Origin: Deltaproteobacteria bacterium
GTDB lineage: Bacteria > Bdellovibrionota > UBA1018 > UBA923
DNA: 34,395 nt
Direction of reading: 5' to 3'
NCBI GenBank assembly: GCA_016194725.1
Contig: JACQAW010000170.1
Location: 1-34,395 of the forward strand
Each line of letters begins with the position of its first letter. Positions within the stretch are counted from its first letter, which is position 1. The position numbers and the translations under genes were made by a program. Positions 27,908 through 34,395 of this stretch are shown in pieces. Under the pieces are notes generated by a model that saw only the letters and a program-made list of their open reading frames with translations, searched no databases and was not told the DNA's origin.

Positions 27908-28721
27908 CCCCCCGGTAAGGCACATCCTATGGAGTGTTTCTCCAAGGACTGAAATCGACGTGCTATTGCGCTCGATATCGGCGCTAGGGGCCTTCGCACG
28001 CGCGCATGAGGCCGTGATTCAGCCGGTTTTTGTGCATAACCTGAATGAAGGTGGAATCGATGAGGCTGAACGCGAGTTTGGAAAGGCGATAGGTAGATTC
28101 AGTGAGCCGCTTTTCATAAGGCCCAAGGTCATTTCTTGCGCCGGCTCGTCAGTGAACGGCGCCGTCGATGCTCTTTGCGATTACGCTGCGTTGTCCGCTA
28201 GCGACGTTATCGGTGTCAGCACCCACGCGCGGGCTGGCCTCTCGCGAATGGTGCTTGGCAGTTTTGCAGAAACTTTGATTCTGAGATCCAAAGTGCCGGT
28301 TCTTGTGGTGAATCCTCACGATCTCTGGCGGGAAGAGCGGGTGGGGCGAATTCTTGTGGCTAGCGACCTTGATGCGGAGTCCTTTGGCTTCTTCAAGCGC
28401 GTGGCTTCGGTTGCCAGTCGAATGGAGTCCTCACTGCTCATTTATTCAAAAACCGACAAAGCCCAACATCTTGCACGAGCTAAAGTGGCGGGATTATGGG
28501 CTCAGGAGGTGGCGCAGGCTTTTGGAGTCGCTGCTGAAATTATGATTGAGACGGGCAGTGAAGAAGTTTCTTCCGCCATTATCCGGCACGCTTCAGTGTC
28601 CAAGTGCGGCATGATTGCGCTTCAGACCCGATCGGGGGCGTTGAAAGCTGCCTTGCACGGTAGCATCGCGCGCGCCCTGGCCCGCTCGGCACCGTGCCCC
28701 TTATGGATTGAGCGAGCCTGA
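27891..28721 (+). CDS. Universal stress protein (UspA-like)
   Basis: ASDVIGVSTHARAGLSRMVLGSFAETLILRSKVPVLVVNP; second half is a degenerate repeat. Confidence 0.85.
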   Translation: MRSSSSPPVRHILWSVSPRTEIDVLLRSISALGAFARAHEAVIQPVFVHNLNEGGIDEAEREFGKAIGRFSEPLFIRPKVISCAGSSVNGAVDALCDYAALSASDVIGVSTHARAGLSRMVLGSFAETLILRSKVPVLVVNPHDLWREERVGRILVASDLDAESFGFFKRVASVASRMESSLLIYSKTDKAQHLARAKVAGLWAQEVAQAFGVAAEIMIETGSEEVSSAIIRHASVSKCGMIALQTRSGALKAALHGSIARALARSAPCPLWIERA

Positions 28722-28724
28722 AGC

Positions 28725-29726
28725 TTAATTCGTTTTTATTTTGTGGATAGCGACCTTCGAGTGAAGCTTGCGTATGAGTGCGTAATGGCCGAGCGAAGTC
28801 CCTTCTGTTGCAGCCGTGGCAGCACCGGCGGCAATACCCCAGCGGAAAACGTCCGAGAGCTGTTTCGGTGTCGCCTGCTCGATGTCCTCTGGCCGGGCCA
28901 GCTTCCAGGATGCGAGCCTCGCTGCTATCGCTCCAACCATCGAATCACCAGCCCCCACTGTTCCCCTGGCCTTGATTCGCGGGGCCCGCGCCATCCAAGT
29001 TTCTTGATTCACGCAGAAAAGCGCCCCTCGATCTGCCAGCGATACGCACACGATCGCCGCCCTTCGAGACAGCTGGTGCGCGGCGGCGGCGATTGCCGAG
29101 ATGGAACGAAGGTTTTTCCCAATCAGCGTTTCAAGCTCTGTCTGATTCGGTTTGATCAGAAGAATTCTGGCTGACGGTGACCGGATAATGGCCTTGAGAG
29201 CAGGTGCTGGAACATCAACGACGACCCCGAGCCCTTGTTTCGACACCGAATCGATGAGGTCGATGTAAAAGCGCGGTGAACAGCCGGCCGGAAGGCTGCC
29301 GCCAATGAGTACGATGCCCGGAGCTCGGAATTTGGATATCGCGGATAGGAGCAAGCGAATTTCCTGCCGGCTGATGTGGGGGCCCGGGAAGGTCAAACGT
29401 GTCTGCTTGTGGTCATGGTCGTTCGTGACGGTGACATTGGTGCGGGTGGTTCCTCGAATTTTCGTGAACTGTTCCTCAAGCCCCTCGCTCTTCAAAAGCG
29501 CCTGAAGCTGTGAGCCTGTGCCGCCACCCAGAAAGCCGAGTAGCATGGGGCGGCCACCCAGCCTTTTTGCAATACGGGCCGCGTTGATCGCATTGCCGCC
29601 GGGATCGAGCCGTGCTCGTTCCACGTAGTTCTTCTCGTCGGCGACAATTCGGTTCACGTGTCCTGACAGGTCAAGCGCTGGGTTTGGGGTTATGGCGTAG
29701 ATTCTCGTTTGTCCTTCTCTGTTCAT
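28725..29726 (-). CDS. PfkB-family sugar kinase (1-phosphofructokinase/PfkB type)
   Basis: ITPNPALDLSGHV, LDPGGNAINAARIAKRLGG, KPNQTELETLIG, GTVGAGDSMVGAIAARL. Confidence 0.92.
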   Translation of the reverse strand: MNREGQTRIYAITPNPALDLSGHVNRIVADEKNYVERARLDPGGNAINAARIAKRLGGRPMLLGFLGGGTGSQLQALLKSEGLEEQFTKIRGTTRTNVTVTNDHDHKQTRLTFPGPHISRQEIRLLLSAISKFRAPGIVLIGGSLPAGCSPRFYIDLIDSVSKQGLGVVVDVPAPALKAIIRSPSARILLIKPNQTELETLIGKNLRSISAIAAAAHQLSRRAAIVCVSLADRGALFCVNQETWMARAPRIKARGTVGAGDSMVGAIAARLASWKLARPEDIEQATPKQLSDVFRWGIAAGAATAATEGTSLGHYALIRKLHSKVAIHKIKTN

Positions 29727-29740
29727 GCATGCTCAATAAT

Positions 29741-29755
29741 GCATTCCAGATGCCA
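29741..29755 (-). promoter_or_regulatory. Sigma54 promoter
   Basis: Minus strand TGGCATCTGGAATGC. Confidence 0.72.
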
Positions 29756-29784
29756 AGATACCGGGGCTTTGAAGTTCGAGGGCA

Positions 29785-29823
29785 CGGGACACCAAGTGTC
29801 GTTTCGTGAGCAAATTTGTCTCA
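29785..29823. promoter_or_regulatory. Two palindrome sites between pfkB and hsp20
   Basis: CGGGACACCAAGTGTCG (29785-29801) and TGAGCAAATTTGTCTCA (29807-29823). Confidence 0.65.
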
Positions 29824-29863
29824 AGCCACCGTCGACCCGCGCGATTTCCGCCAGTAAATGCCT

Positions 29864-29878
29864 TGGCACGCTCGCTGC
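29864..29878 (+). promoter_or_regulatory. Sigma54 promoter
   Basis: TGGCACGCTCGCTGC. Confidence 0.8.
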
Positions 29879-29930
29879 AACAATGCCTAAACGAGACTGG
29901 CGACTTATTCAAAAAACAGGAGGAATCAAG

Positions 29931-30461
29931 ATGAACAATCTGACAACGAAGAATTTTTGGAATCCATGGGCCGATGAGTCGGCGACTTTTCAGCGTGCCG
30001 TCGAGCGCTTGTTTGGCGACTCGATGTTATCGTTAAAGGCGAATGCGAAGATGCCAACGTTCAATCCCATGTGCGATGTCGAGGAGTCGGACGGGCACTA
30101 CCTGTTCAGCTTCGATGTGCCAGGTATCGGCAAAGACGATATCAAGGTGGAGCTTCTCGAAAACCAACTTGTGGTGTCCGGTGAACGGAAGTACGAGCAT
30201 TCTGAAAAGAAACATGCCCATCGCCTCAATGAGCGCTACTACGGCAGCTTTCAAAGGGCGTTCACGCTTCCCTCGGTCATTGATGCCGAGCGCGTCGAAG
30301 CTTCCTACGACAACGGCGTCCTTCGAATCGCCATTCCCAAAGCCGAAACCACGAGAAATCGGACGGTCAAGATAGGCGAAGGGAAAAGCGGATTTTTCGC
30401 CAAGATCCTGAGCCGGGGCGAAGGCGACAAGACGGAAACCGGAAAAAAGTTATCAGCATGA
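29931..30461 (+). CDS. Hsp20/alpha-crystallin small heat shock protein
   Basis: FSFDVPGIGKDDIKVELLENQLVVSGERKYE...GSFQRAFTLPSVIDAERVEASYDNGVLRIAIPK; SD aggagga. Confidence 0.95.
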   Translation: MNNLTTKNFWNPWADESATFQRAVERLFGDSMLSLKANAKMPTFNPMCDVEESDGHYLFSFDVPGIGKDDIKVELLENQLVVSGERKYEHSEKKHAHRLNERYYGSFQRAFTLPSVIDAERVEASYDNGVLRIAIPKAETTRNRTVKIGEGKSGFFAKILSRGEGDKTETGKKLSA

Positions 30462-30489
30462 GCGGGCATTGCCCTTCAAAGGAGATCAC

Positions 30490-30903
30490 ATGAAAGCAAT
30501 GCCAAGAATTCAAAAAGTCATGACCGCGATGCCGCACACCATTGGAAGCGACATTCCGATCAAAAAGGCGATGGAAATGATGCGGGAGTTCCGCATTCGC
30601 CATCTGCCGGTTCAGAGGGCCGGGCAGCTCATCGGTGTCTTGAGCGATCGAGACATCAAACTTGCCCGCTCATTTCAAGGGCCAGGCGAGCTGACCGTCG
30701 ATGACGTAATGACCCCCGATCCCTACGTCGTTGCTCCAGACGCCTCGCTGGACGAAGTCGCGTTCAATATGGCCGAACACAAATACGGCTGCGCTATCGT
30801 CCGGCAGTCCAACGGAAAGGTCGTTGGTATTTTCACGGACAACGACGCCCTCAGAAGTTTAGGTGAGACGCTCCGCAGCCACTACAAGACCGTGGCGGCT
30901 TGA
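30490..30903 (+). CDS. CBS-domain pair protein
   Basis: MREFRIRHLPVQRAGQLIGVLSDRDIKLA, VDDVMTPDPYVVAPDASLDEVAFNMAEHKYGCAIV. Confidence 0.92.
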   Translation: MKAMPRIQKVMTAMPHTIGSDIPIKKAMEMMREFRIRHLPVQRAGQLIGVLSDRDIKLARSFQGPGELTVDDVMTPDPYVVAPDASLDEVAFNMAEHKYGCAIVRQSNGKVVGIFTDNDALRSLGETLRSHYKTVAA

Positions 30904-30915
30904 CCAGCGCAAAGA

Positions 30916-30968
30916 GAACCGCAGGGCGCACCGCCACGATGGTTATCGTGGAGGACGTCTTGCGGTTC
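30916..30968. terminator. Large two-tier hairpin downstream of the CBS gene (terminator or regulatory RNA)
   Basis: Outer arms gaaccgcagggcg/cgtcttgcggttc; inner perfect stem ccacgat-ggtt-atcgtgg; followed by agtttt. Confidence 0.6.
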
Positions 30969-30990
30969 AGTTTTGATGGAAGGCCAGGAT

Positions 30991-31440
30991 ATGAACACTT
31001 TAGCGGCAAAGACAGGTGATCAAGCAGGACAAAAAGAGACAAAGACCGTCAATTTGTCCCATGGGTTGACCAAGGGGCGGCTTCTGGTGATCGACGACGA
31101 TGTTGGGATGCGGTCTCTTTTGAACGATGTGTTGTGCACCTCGGGCTACACCGTGACGAGCTTTTCGGACGCGATCGGAGCGTTGAAAATCGTTACGGCC
31201 AACGATCAGAATATTGACGCCATAATTTGCGATCTGAATATGCCCAGAATCAGCGGATTTGATTTCCTGGACATGCTGCAAAGGATGAAATCGAAGATAC
31301 CTCTGATACTCATTACCGCATTTGGAACGAAGAAGACCGAGCAGGAAGCGCAGAAAAAAGGCGCATTTGGCTACCTCTCAAAACCGTTCCAGCTTTCGGA
31401 AATCAGCGAGCTGATTCAAAAGGCAGTGAATCCGCTCTGA
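30991..31440 (+). CDS. Receiver-only response regulator (start uncertain)
   Basis: RLLVIDDDVGMRSLLNDVL, ICDLNMPRISGFDFL, TAFGTKKTEQEAQKKGAFGYLSKPFQLSE. Confidence 0.88.
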   Translation: MNTLAAKTGDQAGQKETKTVNLSHGLTKGRLLVIDDDVGMRSLLNDVLCTSGYTVTSFSDAIGALKIVTANDQNIDAIICDLNMPRISGFDFLDMLQRMKSKIPLILITAFGTKKTEQEAQKKGAFGYLSKPFQLSEISELIQKAVNPL

Positions 31441-31842
31441 CTACAGGCGACTGGCCTGAGACGGGATATAGGGCACGAATCTCAGGATCTCGAAATTCTT
31501 GACGCTGATTTCGAAGCGGAGCTCGGCTCCGACATACGACCCGGCATGGGGGGACAGCTCCCCCTGGAACTTGGGAAGCGGGTCCTGGAGGTTTACGGCC
31601 TGCAGCTCGATGGTCTGGCCCGTGCCGGAATCCCGAAACAGGGTAATAGCCATGCTCCTGGGCGCGAGCTTCTTGGTGTTGAGCGTATAGACCTCGACGT
31701 GGTTCGCAGCGGGATCGATTTTGACCTCAAACTGGTGCGTGTTGTTCTGAACGACTTTTCCGCCGTGGGGACCCGGCTTTTCTTCAGCGTGCCCAAGTTG
31801 AGAGGCAATCAATAAGAGCGCGGCGGCAACTTGAATTTTCAT
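31441..31842 (-). CDS. Small periplasmic protein of unknown function
   Basis: Signal peptide MKIQVAAALLLIASQLGHA; PGPHGGKVVQNNTHQFEVKI. Confidence 0.6.
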   Translation of the reverse strand: MKIQVAAALLLIASQLGHAEEKPGPHGGKVVQNNTHQFEVKIDPAANHVEVYTLNTKKLAPRSMAITLFRDSGTGQTIELQAVNLQDPLPKFQGELSPHAGSYVGAELRFEISVKNFEILRFVPYIPSQASRL

Positions 31843-32210
31843 AAAGTGCGGTTTCCCTTCCGGATGGTTTTAGTGTGTTCGGCTTCGCTGAGGTCGCTGT
31901 GCAGTTTCTTGCCATCTGTCAGGGCGAGCTTGCCGTCTTTTTCAAATATGAGGCGGATGGCTTGCATATCCGTCTCGAGGGGCAGCTCATAGACCATCAA
32001 TGTTCCCGAGCTTACTGCAACCAGTTTTGTCCGAACGTCTTCTTTTTTGAAGTATTCAGCCGTGAAGGTGTCGCGAATCCAGGTATTGCCCCGCACTTTG
32101 GCCACTCCTTGTTCGTAGGCATCGACTACGCCAAGAAAAAACCGTGAGTGGTCATTCTCAAAGAGTCGCCGATGGACGATCAGAACCTTCGAACCTTCTT
32201 CCAGGATCAT
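31839..32210 (-). CDS. Conserved-looking protein of unknown function
   Basis: 123 aa ORF with sigma54 promoter and SD upstream; overlaps the next gene by 4 nt. Confidence 0.6.
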   Translation of the reverse strand: MILEEGSKVLIVHRRLFENDHSRFFLGVVDAYEQGVAKVRGNTWIRDTFTAEYFKKEDVRTKLVAVSSGTLMVYELPLETDMQAIRLIFEKDGKLALTDGKKLHSDLSEAEHTKTIRKGNRTL

Positions 32211-32239
32211 GATGTTGCCCCTTCTTCAGGCTCAGAATT

Positions 32240-32254
32240 GCAACCACTGGGCCA
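32240..32254 (-). promoter_or_regulatory. Sigma54 promoter
   Basis: Minus strand TGGCCCAGTGGTTGC. Confidence 0.72.
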
Positions 32255-32326
32255 AGCTGAAATGAGGGTGGGGTTTGGGGTGGACCAGTTGATCACGAGC
32301 AAAAAAGACTCGTTTCCGCTGTGGGG

Positions 32327-32343
32327 CGAGACATTGTGTCTCA
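32327..32343. promoter_or_regulatory. 17-bp palindrome
   Basis: CGAGACATTGTGTCTCA. Confidence 0.7.
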
Positions 32344-32382
32344 AGAGGTGCTTTGCAAGTGCCTGAATACGCTGCGAAATAT

Positions 32383-32397
32383 TGGCATGAGCGCTGC
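32383..32397 (+). promoter_or_regulatory. Sigma54 promoter
   Basis: TGGCATGAGCGCTGC. Confidence 0.78.
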
Positions 32398-32425
32398 AGT
32401 ACCTAACTCTGAAAAGGGGAAGATC

Positions 32426-33583
32426 ATGAGCCGATACTCGCTTAGCGTATTTCTAGGACTGGCGGTTTTGAGTTTACTGACGTCGCTGCGCGCTGCGCGC
32501 GCCCAGGACGCGCCTGACGTCAAGGCGACGATGAACAGGAATTTCAACGCCTTGATGAATCTGCAATCGTTCGCGGCCGACCCCAAGGTGTTCGCGGATC
32601 CCAAAAATAGAGACGAAATCGAAAAGAATCTCGAAGCGATGTCGGGCCTCACGCATATCTTCCCGCAAAAGTTAGCAGGACAGGAGCCCGGCCTTGCAGC
32701 CATCTCGAGCCTGTTCTCGGATTACCTGAAAGAGGTGCAGAGGTCTTTCAAGAGTGGCGCGAACGGATCTTTTGTCAGAAACCAGGTCAGAACCATGATG
32801 GGCCTGTGCATGAGTTGCCATACTCGCGTGAGCACGAATCAGAGTTTTACCGATCTGAAAGACAAAGTCGACTCCACGCCGCTTACCGACTTTCAAAGAG
32901 CGGAATTTTATGCCGCCACCAGGCAATTCGACCGGGCGATCAAGGCTTTCGACGTGATCATTTCTGAAACCCCGAGCGGTGAGTTCGGCTATCTGGAGCT
33001 GGGTCGATCCGTGCGCGAAGCTTTAAGCATCACGATTCGGGTCAAGCAAGACCCCAAGGCCACCTTTTATATCCTCGAAAAACTCGCAACCCGGGATGAC
33101 CTGCCGGAGTTTTTTCAGCGCTATGTCGCGGAGTGGAAAAAAGACGTGACGAAATGGATGGGCGAAAAGAAGCGCCCCAAAGACATGACGGCAACAGAGC
33201 TGATGAACAAGGCGGATGCTTTGGTGGACCAGGCTACGAAGCGACAGCTGTTCCCGGTTGATCCGTCTGGCGACGTGAACTACCTGCGCGCCACCAACTA
33301 CATTCACGAGGCTCTGACAAAGGACCCCAAAGGCAAGTTTCGGGGCGAGGCGCTGTACCTTCTTGGCAGCTGTTACGACACCTTGCAAGACCCGATGCTT
33401 TGGGCGCTCGACAGCCTGTATTTCGAAGCCTGCGTGCGGGAGTTCCCGCACTCCGCGGTATCCAGGAAATGCTACCATCGTTACGCCGCGAAGCTTTACT
33501 TCGGCTACAGCGGCAGCGGTGGAACTTTCATTCCCGAAGACGAGATCAAAAAACTAACCGAGCTGCGAAAGCTCACTCAGTAG
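32426..33583 (+). CDS. Secreted monohaem cytochrome-like protein with TPR-like C-terminus
   Basis: Signal peptide; MMGLCMSCHTRVS; helical repeat-like C-terminal region; ORF call at 32321 over-extends through the promoter. Confidence 0.7.
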   Translation: MSRYSLSVFLGLAVLSLLTSLRAARAQDAPDVKATMNRNFNALMNLQSFAADPKVFADPKNRDEIEKNLEAMSGLTHIFPQKLAGQEPGLAAISSLFSDYLKEVQRSFKSGANGSFVRNQVRTMMGLCMSCHTRVSTNQSFTDLKDKVDSTPLTDFQRAEFYAATRQFDRAIKAFDVIISETPSGEFGYLELGRSVREALSITIRVKQDPKATFYILEKLATRDDLPEFFQRYVAEWKKDVTKWMGEKKRPKDMTATELMNKADALVDQATKRQLFPVDPSGDVNYLRATNYIHEALTKDPKGKFRGEALYLLGSCYDTLQDPMLWALDSLYFEACVREFPHSAVSRKCYHRYAAKLYFGYSGSGGTFIPEDEIKKLTELRKLTQ

Positions 33584-33592
33584 AGGTATAGC

Positions 33593-34381
33593 ATGAAGTC
33601 ATTTCAAAAAATTATCTGGGCCGCTGATCCGTTGGAAGACAAAGAGCTTCGAAGCCAAAGCATTCATGTGCTTCGAGACCTCTCGAAAAGGACTGGAGCG
33701 CGAATTGAGCCGGTCTACGTTTTGAGCGATGGTCTTCTGAGCCTCTCGGTGCCGAAGTCGGAGCTATTGAGAGAGTTCAAGCCCGCTTCGGAGCGAGCGC
33801 TGAAAAATCTGGCAAAACAATCCAGGGTCTCGAAGCTCGAACCATCGACGGTGCTGGTTTCGGCTCCCTCTTCGCGGGGCAGCGCCGCCGAAGCACTGGA
33901 TCGCTATGCCCGGAGTAAAAATGCTGATCTCATTCTTGTGAACTCGCATGGTCGCCACGGCGTCAAGCGTGCGGTCATGGGAAGCTTCGCGGAGACGCTC
34001 ACGCTCCACGCCAGGACTCCGGTATTGATCACGGGCCCAAAGACGCAGGCGGTCTCGAAGCTCGATCACATCCTTTTCCCGACGGATTTTTCGCTGGCAT
34101 CAAGAAAAGCGTTCGTGAAAGTGCAGGAACTGGCGGAAAAGCTCGGCGCACGGATCACGATTTTTTACGTGGTCTTGAATCCGATCGAGCCGTTCGTGCA
34201 GTCGGGTGCGGCGCTTCTTGGAGGCGGTTTCGTAACTACCCGGGGTTACGTGAAGCAGGTCTACGATCGCCAGAAAAAACTGGCCGCACACTGGGCTGCC
34301 GAGGCTCAGAATAAGGGCCTGGAAGCGGATAGCGCCTTTGACGTTGATAGCTGCAGCGTAATTTTGTCGATTCTCGAATAA
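33593..34381 (+). CDS. Tandem-domain universal stress protein, probably truncated at the window end
   Basis: ADLILVNSHGRHGVKRAVMGSFAETLTLHARTPVLITGP; second USP domain stops early at ...SVILSILE*, then an A-run. Confidence 0.8.
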   Translation: MKSFQKIIWAADPLEDKELRSQSIHVLRDLSKRTGARIEPVYVLSDGLLSLSVPKSELLREFKPASERALKNLAKQSRVSKLEPSTVLVSAPSSRGSAAEALDRYARSKNADLILVNSHGRHGVKRAVMGSFAETLTLHARTPVLITGPKTQAVSKLDHILFPTDFSLASRKAFVKVQELAEKLGARITIFYVVLNPIEPFVQSGAALLGGGFVTTRGYVKQVYDRQKKLAAHWAAEAQNKGLEADSAFDVDSCSVILSILE

Positions 34382-34395
34382 AAAAAAAAAAAAAA

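Noticed and set aside
1-34395. Prophage, defence system, CRISPR, tRNA or rRNA genes
   Set aside because: None could be supported by reading either strand; the 'host attachment' protein is a cellular family despite its name.

Overview
34.4 kb of Gram-negative, proteobacterial-type DNA; taxonomy is not provable from the sequence, and a Bdellovibrionota-like or other deltaproteobacterial-type origin is only a guess. The left ~4.6 kb holds a ~187 bp MITE-like palindrome, a Cys-rich secreted protein with a duplicated motif, a YkgJ-type protein, a secreted coiled-coil repeat protein and a possible caspase-fold secreted protein. The remaining ~30 kb looks like one stress/low-oxygen gene island: two Hsp20-type proteins, two PAS histidine kinases, an NtrC-type sigma54 activator, a receiver-only regulator, a complete ccoI-S-NO-Q-P-G cbb3 oxidase operon with SafE, CBS-domain proteins, two universal stress proteins, a PfkB kinase, LdhA-type dehydrogenase, acetyl-CoA hydrolase/transferase, an MBL-fold RNase, two baeRF/host-attachment-type proteins, YceI and unknown secreted families. 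Main discovery claim: most transcription units in the island start with a -24/-12 (sigma54) promoter paired with a recurrent 17-bp palindrome close to TGAGACAA-N-TTGTCTCA. This suggests a self-contained sigma54 regulon functionally reminiscent of the mycobacterial DosR dormancy regulon. In six of these units the predicted sigma54 start site lies only 2-4 nt before the start codon. At least four genes carry apparent frameshifts, including the sigma54 activator itself, and the window ends in an A-run inside a USP gene, so sequence quality or pseudogenisation must be checked.
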